The notes under the pieces: model-generated
What the model saw: only the letters and a program-made list of their open reading frames with translations
Told to the model about the DNA's origin: nothing
Database searches by the model: none
Translations under genes and position numbers: made by a program
Assembly (NCBI RefSeq): GCF_039363085.1
Contig: NZ_CP134982.1
Span: 248,001-312,000, forward strand
Reading direction: 5' to 3'
Length of the DNA: 64,000 nucleotides
Source: Buchnera aphidicola (Ceratoglyphina bambusae)
Lineage (GTDB): Bacteria; Pseudomonadota; Gammaproteobacteria; Enterobacterales; Enterobacteriaceae
Shown: in pieces, positions 28,013 to 39,162 of the stretch
Numbering within the stretch: the first letter of the stretch is position 1
Layout: every line of letters begins with the position of its first letter

Positions 28013-30097
28013 TTAAAATTTAGCTTCTTTTATACTAAGTCGTAATCGTCCATGACGATCTATTTCTAATACTTTTACAGACACAATTTGATCAACATTT
28101 AAATAACTAGACACTTTATCTATATGTTTATTAGAAATTTGAGATATATGAACTAAACCTTCTTTTCCAGATCCTATTGAAACAAATGCTCCAAATTCTA
28201 CTATCTTAGTAATTTTACCAGAATATATTTTTCCTATTTCTATGTCTGAAGTAATATCCTTTATTTTTTTAATTGCATTTTTAGCTTGTTCCTTTATAAC
28301 TGATGATATTTTAACTGTACCATCATCCTCTATTTCTATTGTAGTTCCAGTTTCTTCTGTAAGAGTTCTAATTACAGATCCACCTTTTCCTATAACATCT
28401 TTAATTTTATCAGGACTAATTTTTATTGTATGGATTCTAGGAGCAAATTTAGATATATCTCTTCTAGGCTTATTTATATATTTAGACATCTGTTTTAATA
28501 TCTTTAATCTTGCTATTCTTGCCTCTTTTAAAACTGCTTTTATTATTTTTATATTAACTCCTTCAATTTTAATATCCATTTGAAGAGAAGTTATTCCAAT
28601 TACACTACCAGATATTTTAAAATCCATATCTCCTAAATGATCTTCTTCTCCAGAAATATCAGACAAAATAACATATTCACTATTTTTTTTAACTAAACCC
28701 ATCGCTATTCCTGCTATGGCAAATTTTATAGGAACTCCCGCATCCATTAAAGCTAATGATGCTCCACATACTGAAGCCATAGAAGATGAACCGTTTGATT
28801 CAGTAATTTCAGAAACTACTCTAATGGTATATGGAAACATTTCTATATTAGGCATAGAAGCAATCAAACTTTTTTTTGCTAATCTCCCATGTCCTATTTC
28901 TCTTCTTTTAGGTGAACTAGATGGACCTATTTCGCCTACAGAATAAGGAGGAAAATTATAATGAAATAAAAAATTGTCAGTTTTGTCACCTAATAGCTCA
29001 TCCAAATTTTGTGCATCTCTTGCTGTTCCTAGTGTTACTGATACTAGAGACTGAGTTTGACCTCGTGTAAAAAGTGATGATCCATGTACTCTAGGTAATA
29101 TACTAGTTTTTATATTTATATCTCTAATTTGATTAAAATTTCTCTTATCAATTCTATTAAAATCTTTTAAAACAATATCTCTAAACACATTTCTTTCTAT
29201 AGTTTTTATTATATTATCTATTTCTAAAGTATTAGAATTATATTTTTTTCCAACAAATAATTTTGTTATTTCATCTTTTATAATTTTTATGCTTTCTATT
29301 CTTTCTTGTTTTAAATATTTATAATAAGATTTTATTATTTTTTTTCTAACTAGATTGTCAACTTTTTTAAATAATTTTTTATTTACAGACAAAATATTGC
29401 AAAATATATTAGGTTTTAAAACTTTTTCAGAGAACAATAAAATATTTTTAATTAATTTTTTTTGTTTTTTGTAACCAAAATAAATTGCTTTTAAAATTTC
29501 ACTTTCATTTAATATATTAGCTTCAGCTTCTATCATTAAAATAGCGTTCTTAGTCCCTGAAACTATTAAATCTAATTTACTAGATTTCATATCTTTTATA
29601 GTAGGATTTAAAATATAATTATCATCTATAAAACCAACTCTAGAAACTCCTATAGGACCATAGAATGGAATTCCTGAAATGCTTAAAGCAGATGAAGCTC
29701 CTATAATAGCAACAATATCTGGATTTACCTGAGGATTTACAGAAACCACAGTAGCCACAATTTGAACTTCATTTAATAAACCAACAGGGAATAAAGGTCT
29801 AATAGGTCTATCTATCAATCTCGCAATTAATATTTCATTCTCACTAGGTCTTCCTTCTCTTCTAAAAAATCCTCCTGGTATTCTACCAGCAGCGTATGTT
29901 CTTTCTTGATAATTAACAGTCAAAGAAAAAAAATCATTTTCTTCTTCAACTTCTTTTTTAAATACTACTGTAACTAAAACTACTGTATCGTCCATATTAA
30001 TCAAAACTGATGAAGTAGCTTGTTTTGCTATAATTCCCGTTTCTAAGGTAATTATATTATTACCATATTTAAATGTACTCTTTATAAAATTTTGCAC
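28013..30097 (-). CDS. pnp: Polyribonucleotide nucleotidyltransferase
   Basis: PNPase degrades RNA 3' to 5' by phosphorolysis. Two RNase PH domains are present (first with [20 protein letters not shown], second with [18 protein letters not shown] and [15 protein letters not shown]). A KH domain ([19 protein letters not shown]) and an S1 domain ([20 protein letters not shown]) follow. It has 694 residues (E. coli 711). The start is GTG with AAGGA 7 nt upstream. The RNase E C-terminus that binds PNPase in E. coli is absent in this genome. Confidence 0.97.
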   Translation of the reverse strand: MQNFIKSTFKYGNNIITLETGIIAKQATSSVLINMDDTVVLVTVVFKKEVEEENDFFSLTVNYQERTYAAGRIPGGFFRREGRPSENEILIARLIDRPIRPLFPVGLLNEVQIVATVVSVNPQVNPDIVAIIGASSALSISGIPFYGPIGVSRVGFIDDNYILNPTIKDMKSSKLDLIVSGTKNAILMIEAEANILNESEILKAIYFGYKKQKKLIKNILLFSEKVLKPNIFCNILSVNKKLFKKVDNLVRKKIIKSYYKYLKQERIESIKIIKDEITKLFVGKKYNSNTLEIDNIIKTIERNVFRDIVLKDFNRIDKRNFNQIRDINIKTSILPRVHGSSLFTRGQTQSLVSVTLGTARDAQNLDELLGDKTDNFLFHYNFPPYSVGEIGPSSSPKRREIGHGRLAKKSLIASMPNIEMFPYTIRVVSEITESNGSSSMASVCGASLALMDAGVPIKFAIAGIAMGLVKKNSEYVILSDISGEEDHLGDMDFKISGSVIGITSLQMDIKIEGVNIKIIKAVLKEARIARLKILKQMSKYINKPRRDISKFAPRIHTIKISPDKIKDVIGKGGSVIRTLTEETGTTIEIEDDGTVKISSVIKEQAKNAIKKIKDITSDIEIGKIYSGKITKIVEFGAFVSIGSGKEGLVHISQISNKHIDKVSSYLNVDQIVSVKVLEIDRHGRLRLSIKEAKF

Positions 30098-30201
30098 TAA
30101 AATTTCCTTAATATATAATTATTAAAATTATTGTTATATACAAATTAAAATTTTATACATAATTGTTTAAAAAACAAAATAATAATAAAATTATATTTTA
30201 A

Positions 30202-30217
30202 GGGCTTTTTACAGCCC
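30202..30217 (-). terminator. Terminator between rpsO and pnp
   Basis: On the minus strand GGGCT, loop GTAAAA, AGCCC is followed by TTAAAATATAATTTT. It corresponds in position to the rpsO terminator of E. coli and would allow partial readthrough to pnp. Confidence 0.65.
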
Positions 30218-30243
30218 CAATAAATTATTTATATGTTATAAAA

Positions 30244-30510
30244 TTATCTTCTAATAGAAAGTTTTTTTATAACATTAATATATCTAACTAAAGATTTTTT
30301 TTTAAGATAATTTAATAACTTGCGTCTTTTAGAAACCATACATAACAATCCTCTTTTACTACTATGATCCTTTTTATTTACAACAAAATGATTTTTTAAA
30401 TTTTTTATTCTAAATGTTATTAAAGCTATTTGCACTTCTGTTTTTCCACTATTTTTTATATCATTACCAAACTGTAATAATATTTTTTCTGTTTCATTTT
30501 TTGCAACCAT
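30244..30510 (-). CDS. rpsO: 30S ribosomal protein S15
   Basis: S15 binds 16S rRNA early in assembly. GKTEVQIALITFRIKNLKNH and KDHSSKRGLLCMVSKRRKLL are family motifs (E. coli [34 protein letters not shown]). An upstream in-frame ATG at 30522 exists. GGAG lies 6 nt before the second ATG (30510), and the resulting 88 residues fit E. coli (89), so I chose that. truB, between rbfA and rpsO in E. coli, is lost. Confidence 0.96.
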   Translation of the reverse strand: MVAKNETEKILLQFGNDIKNSGKTEVQIALITFRIKNLKNHFVVNKKDHSSKRGLLCMVSKRRKLLNYLKKKSLVRYINVIKKLSIRR

Positions 30511-30516
30511 CAAAAA

Positions 30517-30520
30517 CTCC
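30517..30520 (-). promoter_or_regulatory. Ribosome-binding site of rpsO
   Basis: GGAG on the minus strand stands 6 nt before ATG 30510 and overlaps the region of the upstream ATG. It decides the start of S15. Confidence 0.6.
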
Positions 30521-30584
30521 ATAAAATTTTTTATATTGTAAAATTAAAAATTTTAATAAAAATTAATTCATAAAATTTGTTTAA

Positions 30585-30944
30585 CTATTTTATGTTCTCT
30601 TTTTTAAGCAAATTAGATATTTTAATTCCATTAGGAAAAGAATCATCATATGAAAAAAATAATTCTGGAACAACTCTTAAATTAATTTTTTTAGACAATA
30701 ATTTTCTTATATATTTTTTATAACTATTAAATATTTTTATTATATTAAAAATATTATTTTTGTTTAAAGTATTTAAAACAGTAAAATAAACTTTTGCATA
30801 TTTTAAATCTTTAGAAATTTTCACATCTAATATAGTAATAAAAAATTTAATTCTATGATCATTTATAGAATAATATAAAATATTAGATATTTCTTTTCTA
30901 ATAATAGAAGAAACACGAACAGAACGATTAAATTCTAAAATCAT
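30585..30944 (-). CDS. rbfA: Ribosome-binding factor A
   Basis: RbfA helps 16S maturation and cold-shock ribosome assembly. RSVRVSSIIRKEISNILYYS (E. coli [20 protein letters not shown]) and LDVKISKDLKYAKVYFTVLN define it. RVVPELFFSYDDSFPNG is the KH-fold C-terminal motif (E. coli RVVPELTFFYDNSL). It has 119 residues (E. coli 133), with the tail shortened. It lies 54 nt after infB in the same orientation. Confidence 0.94.
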   Translation of the reverse strand: MILEFNRSVRVSSIIRKEISNILYYSINDHRIKFFITILDVKISKDLKYAKVYFTVLNTLNKNNIFNIIKIFNSYKKYIRKLLSKKINLRVVPELFFSYDDSFPNGIKISNLLKKENIK

Positions 30945-30998
30945 AGTTTTCTCATAGAAATATTAAAAATTTTAATATAATAAATATATTATTAATTT

Positions 30999-33221
30999 TT
31001 ATAAAAATAAAATTTCTAAAATATCTTTTATTTTTATTTTGTTATAATTTTGTATAATAATTCCACATTCTAAGCCAGATTTTACTTCTTTTACATTTTT
31101 TTTAAAATGTTTTATAGACTCTATTTTTCCTTTAAAAACTATTTTTTTATTTCTTATTATATTTACATTATGATTACATATAACTAAACCTTTTAAAACA
31201 ATACAACCAGCAACAGAAATAGAATTAGAAACCTTAAAAACATTTTTTATTTCAGCAATTCCGCATATTTTTTTTTCTGATTCAGAGTATAAAAATTTAT
31301 TTTTTAATTCTTCTATTTCATTTAACAAATTATATATTATAGAATAATATCTTATGTCTAACTTATTTAATATAATATTTTTTTTAGCTGTTTTGTTTGG
31401 ATAAACATTAAAAGCAATAATTATTGCTTTAAAAGTTACAGCTAAAGAAACATCTGTTTCATTTACAGATCCTACACCAGAATAAACTATTTTAATTAAT
31501 GAATTTTTATTGGATAAATTAGAAATTTCATTGTAAATTGCTTCTAAAGATCCTTGAGAATCTGCTTTAATTAACAATTTCAATTCTTTTAAATTTTTTA
31601 ATTTTATATCATCTAAAAAACTTTCTGTTTTAAATTTTTTATTAAATAAATTTTTTTTATGTTTGTATTTATTTTTTCTATTACATATCAATTCTATAGC
31701 TTTTTTTTCATTTTTAACTACAGTAAAATTACTTCCAGAAATTGGAATACCTGATAATCCAAATATTTTTGCAGGAATAGATGGAGTAACATAACTTAAA
31801 AAATTTCCATATTCATCATTTATAGCTCTAATTTTCCCATATTCTAAACCACAAATAATAAAATCTCCTATTTTTAATGTTCCTTCTTTAACTAATACAA
31901 TAGATATTATTCCTTTTTTTTTATCTAAAAAAGATTCTATAACAACACCTTTAGCAATACATTTATAAAATGTTTTTAACTCCAAAATTTCTGATTGCAA
32001 CAAAATTGCATCTAATAAAGAATTTATACCTTTATTTAATTTGGCAGAAACTAAAACAAACATATTTTCACCACCAAACTCTTCAGAAACTATTTCATAT
32101 TTCATTAATTCATTTTTTATAAAATCTATATTTTTTTCTAGTTTATCTATTTTATTTATAGCGATTATTATAGGAACGTTAGATTTTTTAGCATGATTTA
32201 TAGCTTCTATTGTTTGAGGCATAACTCCATCATCCGCTGCTACAACTAAAACTATTAGATCAGTTATTTCTGCACCTCTAGATCTCATTTTAGAAAATAC
32301 TTTGTGACCAGGCGTATCTAAAAAAGTAATGGTATTATTGTTTTTTTTTATGTTATATGCTACTATATTTTGTGTTATTCCTCCAAATTCTTTAATTTTT
32401 TTGTCATTTAATCTTATACAATCTAAAATAGAAGTTTTCCCATGATCTACATGACCCATTATCGCAACTATAGGAGGCCTTCTTTTTAGTTTCATATTAC
32501 TAAAATTTCTATTTTCTATAAGCAAATCTTTCATTTCTATATTTTTTTTTTCTTTAACTACATAACCTAAAAATTCAGAAATTAATTTTGCATCTTCAAA
32601 TTTTAAAAAATTATCTTTTAATTTTATTCCAAAATCAGATATTTTTTTATAAATTTTATTAATCTTAATACCTAATAAACTAGATAACTTTTTAATTGAA
32701 ATATTTTTATTTAAAACTATTTTTTTATTAACAATATTTTTCGGTTTTATAAAATTTTGTTTTAAAAACATAACTTTTTTATTCTTTAACAAAAATTCTT
32801 CTTTATTTAACTCATTTTTTTTATTATTAATATTAGTATACTTTTTTTTAAAATTTTTATTTTTTATAATATTAATTTTTGTTATATTTGATATATTTTT
32901 TATAAAAAATTTTTTTTTAATATTATTTTTATTAATATTATTTTTTTTATCTTTATTTATTTTATTTTTTTTTAAGAAAGAAATTTTAAATTTATTAAAA
33001 AATTTTTTTTTAGAAAAAATGCTTTTATCTTTAATATTTTTATTTATAAATTTATTTTTTTTTTCTATCAAATGTGTATTTGATCTCTTTTTAATATTAT
33101 CTAAATTATTGATTTTATTAAATTTTTTAAATTTTATTTTTTTTTTATTATGTATAGTTTTTTTGTTAAAAAAATTAGAATTTTTATTGTTATAGTTTTT
33201 ATTATTTTTTTTTGAAAACAT
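30999..33221 (-). CDS. infB: Translation initiation factor IF-2
   Basis: IF-2 places initiator tRNA on the ribosome. The first ~170 residues are low-complexity Lys/Asn. An IF2N-like segment (SIKKLSSLLGIKINKIYKKI) follows. The GTPase has GHVDHGKTSILD, DTPGHKVFSKMRSRG and INKIDKLEK. C-terminal domains carry KADSQGSLEAIYNEI and GVGSVNETDVSLA. It has 740 residues against 890 in E. coli, so the N-terminal region is much shortened. The core is intact. Confidence 0.96.
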   Translation of the reverse strand: MFSKKNNKNYNNKNSNFFNKKTIHNKKKIKFKKFNKINNLDNIKKRSNTHLIEKKNKFINKNIKDKSIFSKKKFFNKFKISFLKKNKINKDKKNNINKNNIKKKFFIKNISNITKINIIKNKNFKKKYTNINNKKNELNKEEFLLKNKKVMFLKQNFIKPKNIVNKKIVLNKNISIKKLSSLLGIKINKIYKKISDFGIKLKDNFLKFEDAKLISEFLGYVVKEKKNIEMKDLLIENRNFSNMKLKRRPPIVAIMGHVDHGKTSILDCIRLNDKKIKEFGGITQNIVAYNIKKNNNTITFLDTPGHKVFSKMRSRGAEITDLIVLVVAADDGVMPQTIEAINHAKKSNVPIIIAINKIDKLEKNIDFIKNELMKYEIVSEEFGGENMFVLVSAKLNKGINSLLDAILLQSEILELKTFYKCIAKGVVIESFLDKKKGIISIVLVKEGTLKIGDFIICGLEYGKIRAINDEYGNFLSYVTPSIPAKIFGLSGIPISGSNFTVVKNEKKAIELICNRKNKYKHKKNLFNKKFKTESFLDDIKLKNLKELKLLIKADSQGSLEAIYNEISNLSNKNSLIKIVYSGVGSVNETDVSLAVTFKAIIIAFNVYPNKTAKKNIILNKLDIRYYSIIYNLLNEIEELKNKFLYSESEKKICGIAEIKNVFKVSNSISVAGCIVLKGLVICNHNVNIIRNKKIVFKGKIESIKHFKKNVKEVKSGLECGIIIQNYNKIKIKDILEILFL

Positions 33222-33590
33222 ATTATTTATTTTTACCTCAACATATTTATTATAATTTTAAAAAATATTATTTATATAAATTTAATAACACTATTAAAAC
33301 ATATTATCTTTCTTAATGTATTTAAATTTGTTAAAAAAATATTATAAATAAATAATATTTTTATATTATAAATTTTAAAAAATTGTTTTATTTTTATAAA
33401 AATATATTAATTATTTTTTTTACAAAATAATTAATTTTTTAAAATGTTATTAAATATATTTTTAATAATTTAAAATTACTAAACTTTTACATATGAAATT
33501 ATATTATAATAAAATGTTTTTATATTTTTTTTAAAAAAAATATAAAAATTAATTTTAATTTTTATAATCTTGAAAAATAAACATTTTTAT
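33222..33590. other. 369-bp spacer between infB and nusA
   Basis: In E. coli these genes are nearly adjacent. No gene or remnant is visible. The only structure is an A/T hairpin, TTAATTATTTT (33407-33417) with AAAATAATTAA (33424-33434). Its length suggests that infB has its own promoter here. Confidence 0.5.
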
Positions 33591-34835
33591 TTATTTAATT
33601 TTTTCGTTTTGTTTATATTTTTTCAAATTCTTTAATTTTACACTTATAATTTTAGATAAATCTTTATATGAAAAGTTAGTTATTTTTTTAAAAGAAAATA
33701 ATCCATTCTTTACAAGAGATTTACAATTTTTTTCATATATAAATGTTTTATCTTTAAAATTATTTCCTTTAATATTCTTATATTTCTTTATATGTTTTTT
33801 TTTTAACTCACTAATAGTCATGACATTTAATTCCCAGCCGCTTAATTGAGAAGCTAACTTTACATTTTGTCCATTTCTTCCTATTGCTTGAGCTAAATTT
33901 AAAGATTCCACTGCTATGTCCATAGTGTGATTATTTTTATTAACAATAATAGAAGAAACATTAGCCGGGGACATAGAATTTATTACAAATTTTATTTGAT
34001 CATCATCCCACAAAACAATATCTATTCTTTCTCCGCACAATTCACTAGAAACTGCCTGTACTCTAGCTCCTCTCATTCCAACACACGCTCCAACTGGATC
34101 AATTCTATTATCATTAGCTTTAACTGCAACTTTAGCTCTAGATCCTGGATCTCTTGCTGTAGCTTTAATTTTAATTAACCCTTCCCCTATCTCTGGAACT
34201 TCTATTTTAAATAATTCAATTAACATTTCAGATTTAGATCTACTAACAAATAATTGAGCTATTTTAGATTCTAAATTAATATAATACAACAATCCTCTAA
34301 CTCTATCACCTAAACGAAAATTTTCTCTTGGTAATAAATCTTTTTTCATTATAATAGCATTAGCATTGCTTCCTAAATCTAACAATATAAAATCTCTATT
34401 AATTTTCTTTACTATACCTGTTACTATTTCATTTATATTCTTTTTAAATTTATTTATTATCATATTTTTTTCAGCTTCTCTAACTTTTTGAACTATTATT
34501 TGTTTCGCTGTTTGCGTAGTGATTCTATCAAAAATTATAGAGTTAATTTCATCTTCTATATATTCTTTTAATTTCAGCTTTTTATTTTCAAAATTAGCAG
34601 CTTCTATAGTAATTTCTTTAGTAGGACAATTTACTACGTCAACAATTTTCCATCTTCTAAAAGTCTTAAAATTTCCACTTTTTCTGTCTATTTTTACAAT
34701 TACATCAATTTCTTTATTATATTTTTTTTTAGTAGCTGCTGATAAAGCCAATTCTAACGCTTTAAAAATTTTTTCTTTAGGTAATTCTTTTTCGTGCGAA
34801 ACAGATTCTACTACTGATAAAATATTCTTGTTCAT
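33591..34835 (-). CDS. nusA: Transcription factor NusA without AR2
   Basis: NusA controls pausing, termination and antitermination. The N-terminal domain ([20 protein letters not shown]), S1 domain ([20 protein letters not shown]) and KH domains ([40 protein letters not shown]) are present. It has 414 residues against 495 in E. coli. One degenerate acidic-repeat-like segment remains ([20 protein letters not shown]). The final repeat AR2, which binds the polymerase alpha subunit and relieves autoinhibition, is absent. rimP, upstream in E. coli, is lost. Confidence 0.95.
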   Translation of the reverse strand: MNKNILSVVESVSHEKELPKEKIFKALELALSAATKKKYNKEIDVIVKIDRKSGNFKTFRRWKIVDVVNCPTKEITIEAANFENKKLKLKEYIEDEINSIIFDRITTQTAKQIIVQKVREAEKNMIINKFKKNINEIVTGIVKKINRDFILLDLGSNANAIIMKKDLLPRENFRLGDRVRGLLYYINLESKIAQLFVSRSKSEMLIELFKIEVPEIGEGLIKIKATARDPGSRAKVAVKANDNRIDPVGACVGMRGARVQAVSSELCGERIDIVLWDDDQIKFVINSMSPANVSSIIVNKNNHTMDIAVESLNLAQAIGRNGQNVKLASQLSGWELNVMTISELKKKHIKKYKNIKGNNFKDKTFIYEKNCKSLVKNGLFSFKKITNFSYKDLSKIISVKLKNLKKYKQNEKIK

Positions 34836-34949
34836 GAATAAAATCCTTGTTTAAAATATAAAAAATAAATTTTTTATTATATAATTTAATTTAATATTAA
34901 ATTTTTAATACAAAAATTTTAATTATTTCATATAAAAAAAAAAATAAAA

Positions 34950-34969
34950 AACCCCGAAATAACGGGGTT
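34950..34969 (-). terminator. Terminator after tRNA-Leu(AAG)
   Basis: Minus strand: AACCCCG, loop TTATTT, CGGGGTT, then a run of T (TTTTATTTTTTTTTT). It is the most classical intrinsic terminator in the window. It ends the secG/tRNA-Leu transcript before nusA. Confidence 0.9.
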
Positions 34970-35052
34970 ATATAAAAGTTAAATATTATAAATTTATAAA
35001 AAATATATATTTAAAAAAAAATAAATCTATTATAAAAAAACAATGATAATAA

Positions 35053-35140
35053 TACCAAGGGCGGGAATCGAACCCGCAAACCTATAATATTAAGGTACTA
35101 CTATCTTAAAGTAGCGTGTATACCATTTCACCACCTTGGC
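35053..35140 (-). tRNA. tRNA-Leu(AAG)
   Basis: Acceptor GCCAAGG pairs with CCTTGGT and the discriminator is A. The anticodon stem CTACT/AGTAG closes loop TTAAGAT, so the anticodon is AAG where E. coli leuU has GAG in otherwise matching sequence. Its position behind secG equals E. coli leuU. A34 would need deamination to inosine, or would read as A. No CCA is encoded. Confidence 0.93.
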
Positions 35141-35213
35141 AAAATATCAAAATTTTAAAAAAAACATATGTTATTTCATAAATTTTAAAAAAATTTTTAT
35201 ATAAAAAAATAAT

Positions 35214-35453
35214 TTATGTCTTGTTAATCATTAAATTACACAAAATTAAATCAAAAATAAAAAATGAAATTGATAAAATAGATATTAATCTATTTGTTAA
35301 ACTATTTTTAAAAATGTTAAATGAATAAAATATACTATTATTTTTTATTTTATAGTAATCATGTATTTCTACAACTTTATTTGATTGCAATATAATCAAT
35401 ATATTTAAAAAAAATACAATAAAAATAAAAGATAAAAAACAAAAAGTATACAT
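35214..35453 (-). CDS. secG: Protein translocase subunit SecG
   Basis: SecG is the small accessory subunit of the SecYEG channel. There are two hydrophobic helices: residues ~3-22 and ~57-73. The second region, LTNRLISILSISFFIFDLIL followed by CNLMINKT, aligns with E. coli MTRMTALLATLFFIISLVLG and NINSNKT. It has 79 residues (E. coli 110), missing the loose C-terminal tail. Position between ftsH and the leuU-type tRNA confirms it. folP and glmM, between ftsH and secG in E. coli, are gone. Confidence 0.88.
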   Translation of the reverse strand: MYTFCFLSFIFIVFFLNILIILQSNKVVEIHDYYKIKNNSIFYSFNIFKNSLTNRLISILSISFFIFDLILCNLMINKT

Positions 35454-35838
35454 AAATTTTCCTTTTTTTATAACAACTTTATATAAAATTTTTATTTTTT
35501 ATAATTTCATAAAAAATCTAATATATAATATTAATAAAAAATAAAATATAAAATAATAATTAAAAAAATTTATAAATTTCTTATAATAAATATTTAATAA
35601 AAAAAAATTATAAAAAAACATATAACTTTAAAAAACAAATTTATTATAATATAATAATATAAAAATTATTATCTTAAAAAAATTTTTAACTAAAAATAAC
35701 ATATATAAAATATTTTAAAATAAATTTTATATAATATAAATAGTTTATATATTAAAAATTATTATATTAAAATTTAATTATATATTTTAATATTTAATTA
35801 AAATAATTAAAATTTAATAATAAACAATAAAATTATAA
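35454..35838. other. 385-bp spacer where folP and glmM lie in E. coli
   Basis: There is no coding potential and no recognisable remnant of folP or glmM. It is almost only A/T. It has a small hairpin (ATAATAAT 35651-35658 with ATTATTAT 35665-35672) and a 13-nt direct repeat ATTAAAATTTAAT at 35766 and 35806. Confidence 0.5.
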
Positions 35839-37674
35839 TCATTTTTTACTTGTTTTATAAATAGAATTACATTTTAAAGGTTTTCTATTCATTAAATCAT
35901 CTATTTGAAAAGATTCAATAGTTTCATATTTTATTAAAGCATCTTTCATAGAATGAAGAATATCTATATTTTCTTGTAAAATTTTAAAAGCTCTTTTATA
36001 ATTAGATTCTATTAATAATTTTATTTCTTTATCAATTATTCTAATAGTTTTATTAGATATATTAGAAATTGATGGAATACTTTTACCTAAAAATATTTCT
36101 TCTTTTTCTTCAGAATACAATATAGGACCTAATTTCTTAGAAAAACCCCATTGAGTAACCATATTTCTAGCAATGTTAGTAGCTACTTTTATATCATTAA
36201 ATGCTCCAGTAGATACATTGTTAGCTCCATAAATTATTTCTTCAGCTAATCTACCACCATATAGAGTAGAAATTTTACTTTCTAATTTTTCCTTACTAAT
36301 ACTAATTTGATCATCTTTAGGAAGAAAAAATGTTGAACCTAAAGACATGCCTCTTGGAATGATAGTTACTTTATGAGCTGGATCATGATTAGGAACCAAT
36401 CTTCCAACTATAACATGACCTGCTTCATGATATGCTGTACATTCTTTTTGTTCATTAGTAATTATTAAAGATCTTCTTTCTGACCCCATTATAATTTTAT
36501 CTTTAGATTTTTCTAAGTCATCCATAGAAATATATTTTTTATTAAATCTAGCGGCAAATAACGCAGCTTCATTAACTAAATTTGCTAAATCAGCTCCAGA
36601 AAATCCAGCGGTGCTTCTAGCTAATACTAAACAAGACACATCTTTATCTAAAGGAACTTTTTTGGTATGAATTTTCAAAATATCTTCTCTGCCTTTAACA
36701 TCTGGTAAAGAAACTATTATTCTTCTATCAAATCTTCCAGGTCTTAATAATGCAGGATCAAGAACATCAGGTCTGTTGGTAGCAGCTATTAGTATTATTC
36801 CTTTATTTTCTTCAAATCCATCCATTTCAACTAATATCTGATTTAAAGTTTGCTCTCTCTCATCATGACCACCTCCTAAACCAGTCCCTCTTTGTCTTCC
36901 AACAGCATCTATTTCATCTATAAATATTATACAAGGAGAAAAACTTCTAGCATTTTCAAACATATCTCTAACTCTAGAAGCACCAACACCTACAAACATT
37001 TCCACGAAATCAGATCCAGATATTGTAAAAAACGGAACTTTTGCTTCTCCTGAAATTGCTTTTGCTAATAATGTCTTACCTGTTCCAGGAGGTCCTACTA
37101 AAAGTATTCCTTTAGGAATTTTACCTCCTAATTTCTTAAACTTTTTTGGTTTTTTTAAATATTCTACTAACTCTTTTACTTCTTCTTTAGCTTCATCACA
37201 ACCAGCAACATCAGAAAAAGTAGTTTTTATTTCATCTTTTCCAATTCTTTTGGATCGATTTTTTCCAAAAGACATTGCTCCTCTACCTCCAGATTGAATC
37301 TGTCTAAAAAGAAATACCCAAACACCCATTAATATAAACATAGGAGCCCAAGATAAAATCAATGAAGTAAAAAATCCTGGATAAACTGGATCTTTACCAA
37401 AAACTTGAACATTTTTTAACAATAAAATATCTAACAGTTTTTGATCATTTATAGGTATAGTAGTATAATATTTATTATTACTTTTGTTTACAAATTCTAT
37501 CTGTTTTCCATCTATAGAAACTTTAGACACTTTATTATTATTAACTTCTGACAAAAAAGTAGTATATGACACTCTATCTTTAACAGAATTATGTGAACTA
37601 AAACTTTGAAAAACAGACATAAATGTAACAGACACGAATAACCAAACAATTATATTTTTAGCTGAATAATTCAA
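35839..37674 (-). CDS. ftsH: ATP-dependent zinc metalloprotease FtsH
   Basis: FtsH degrades unassembled and regulatory membrane or soluble proteins at the inner membrane. Two N-terminal membrane helices (~8-25 and ~105-125) flank a periplasmic domain. The AAA module has [29 protein letters not shown] and the second region of homology ([18 protein letters not shown]). The zinc site is HEAGH. It has 611 residues (E. coli 644). The start is TTG, with GAGG 8 nt upstream, and gives [13 protein letters not shown], matching E. coli MAKNLILWL. The order rlmE-ftsH is kept. Confidence 0.97.
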   Translation of the reverse strand: MNYSAKNIIVWLFVSVTFMSVFQSFSSHNSVKDRVSYTTFLSEVNNNKVSKVSIDGKQIEFVNKSNNKYYTTIPINDQKLLDILLLKNVQVFGKDPVYPGFFTSLILSWAPMFILMGVWVFLFRQIQSGGRGAMSFGKNRSKRIGKDEIKTTFSDVAGCDEAKEEVKELVEYLKKPKKFKKLGGKIPKGILLVGPPGTGKTLLAKAISGEAKVPFFTISGSDFVEMFVGVGASRVRDMFENARSFSPCIIFIDEIDAVGRQRGTGLGGGHDEREQTLNQILVEMDGFEENKGIILIAATNRPDVLDPALLRPGRFDRRIIVSLPDVKGREDILKIHTKKVPLDKDVSCLVLARSTAGFSGADLANLVNEAALFAARFNKKYISMDDLEKSKDKIIMGSERRSLIITNEQKECTAYHEAGHVIVGRLVPNHDPAHKVTIIPRGMSLGSTFFLPKDDQISISKEKLESKISTLYGGRLAEEIIYGANNVSTGAFNDIKVATNIARNMVTQWGFSKKLGPILYSEEKEEIFLGKSIPSISNISNKTIRIIDKEIKLLIESNYKRAFKILQENIDILHSMKDALIKYETIESFQIDDLMNRKPLKCNSIYKTSKK

Positions 37675-37713
37675 AGAATTAACCTCATATAAAAACTGTT
37701 TAAAAAAAATAAA

Positions 37714-38340
37714 TTATTTTATTCCTTTCCCTACTACAAATAATTCACTAGAATTAGAACGAGAAGATTTTAATTTAAAAGTTTTTAAATTTATAAAAAA
37801 ATTTTTTAAAACATTTATATTGTTATTAAAATCTTTACATTGAAAAATTTTTGATATATATGTACCTTTTTTAATAAATATTTTTTTACATATATAAAAA
37901 GATATTTTTAATAAATTTGTTGAATTTTGTGAATCAACACACTTATTACCAGTTATATTAGGAGACATATCAGACATTATAACATCGACTCCTATATTTT
38001 TAATAACACTTATAAAATATTTTAAAAATTTTTTATTTAACAAATCTCCTTTATAAAAAGTAACACCATCTATAAAATTCATATTTTTAATATCACAAGA
38101 TATTATCTTTCCATTTTTTTTAATGTATTTCGAGGCATATTTAGACCAACCTCCAGGATAAGATCCTAAATCTACTATAGTCATATTATTTTTAAATATT
38201 CTTTCTTTAGCATTTATTTCATCTAACTTAAACCATGATCTAGATCTCAACTTTTTTTCTATAGATTCTTTGACAAATTTATCTTTAAAATTCTTTTTTA
38301 ACCATATTTTTGAACTTGTAGAAAAATTTTTATAAATCAT
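37714..38340 (-). CDS. rlmE: 23S rRNA 2'-O-methyltransferase RlmE
   Basis: RlmE methylates U2552 in the A loop of 23S rRNA. RSRSWFKLDEINAKERIFK (E. coli RSRAWFKLDEIQQSDKLFK), the SAM site VDLGSYPGGWSKYA (usual PGGWS), and SDMSPNITGNK are present. Catalytic Lys/Asp/Lys residues can be placed. It has 208 residues (E. coli 209). It lies 39 nt before ftsH. Confidence 0.95.
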   Translation of the reverse strand: MIYKNFSTSSKIWLKKNFKDKFVKESIEKKLRSRSWFKLDEINAKERIFKNNMTIVDLGSYPGGWSKYASKYIKKNGKIISCDIKNMNFIDGVTFYKGDLLNKKFLKYFISVIKNIGVDVIMSDMSPNITGNKCVDSQNSTNLLKISFYICKKIFIKKGTYISKIFQCKDFNNNINVLKNFFINLKTFKLKSSRSNSSELFVVGKGIK

Positions 38341-38366
38341 AAAATATATAAATAAAATATGTTAAA

Positions 38367-38846
38367 TTAAATATGTTCTACTTTAATAATTTTATATTTC
38401 ATTTTTCCTTTAGGTGTATTTATTAATACATTATCTCCAACAAATTTTCCTATAAGACCTCTAGAAATAGGAGAAATTACAGAAATAAAATTATTTTTAA
38501 AATTAGCTTCATCTTCTCCTACAATTTTATATACAAATTTTTTTTTAGTTTTAGTATTTAAAATACTAACAGTCACACCAAAAACTACTTTATTTTTATT
38601 CGGTATTTTGGTTATATCTATTATATTAACATTTGATAATTTATTTTCTATTTCCTTTATTTTTCCTTCACAAAAACTTTGTTCATTACGAGCGGCATGA
38701 TATTCAGCGTTTTCTTTTAAATCTCCATGTTGCCTTGCTTTTTTAATATCATCTATAATTTTTTTTCTTTTAAAATTTTTTAAATCATATAATTTATCTT
38801 TTAATTTTTTGTATCCTAAAATAGTTATAGGTGTATAATTTGCCAA
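38367..38846 (-). CDS. greA: Transcription elongation factor GreA
   Basis: GreA rescues backtracked RNA polymerase. The N-terminal coiled coil has RQHGDLKENAEYHAARNEQS with the acidic tip (D, E) required for cleavage. The C-terminal domain has SPISRGLIGKFVGDNVLINT. It has 159 residues (E. coli 158). The start is TTG, supported by AAGGA at 38853-38857, 6 nt upstream. Confidence 0.96.
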   Translation of the reverse strand: MANYTPITILGYKKLKDKLYDLKNFKRKKIIDDIKKARQHGDLKENAEYHAARNEQSFCEGKIKEIENKLSNVNIIDITKIPNKNKVVFGVTVSILNTKTKKKFVYKIVGEDEANFKNNFISVISPISRGLIGKFVGDNVLINTPKGKMKYKIIKVEHI

Positions 38847-39162
38847 ATTAAATCCTTAAGTTTATATTAAAAATTTAAAATATTAACAACATAATTTAAA
38901 ATTAATATATATTGATGTTTTAATAAAATTTTAATACTATATTAATTTATTAAAATATATAAATTATAATTCTTGTAAGTAAAAATTATGTAATAAATTT
39001 ATATATTTTAATATTTTATCAATTTTATTTTAAAAATACAAAAATAAATTTTTCAAATATTATTATTTAATAATACGAAATACAAAATATAAATATAAAA
39101 TTATTATAATAACAAATTTTTATATTTATAAAAATAAAAAATTTAAGATAACAATTAAAATT
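38847..39162. other. 316-bp divergent spacer, greA/ibaG
   Basis: Nothing but A/T-rich sequence is visible. It must hold the promoters for greA on one side and ibaG on the other. I see no convincing hairpin or operator. Confidence 0.4.

Noticed and set aside
30511..30522. Upstream ATG for rpsO
   Set aside because: GGAG lies between the two ATGs at the correct distance from the second, and S15 length fits the second start.
35454..35838. Possible remnant of folP or glmM
   Set aside because: I could not find any stretch in three frames resembling the active-site motifs of either protein.
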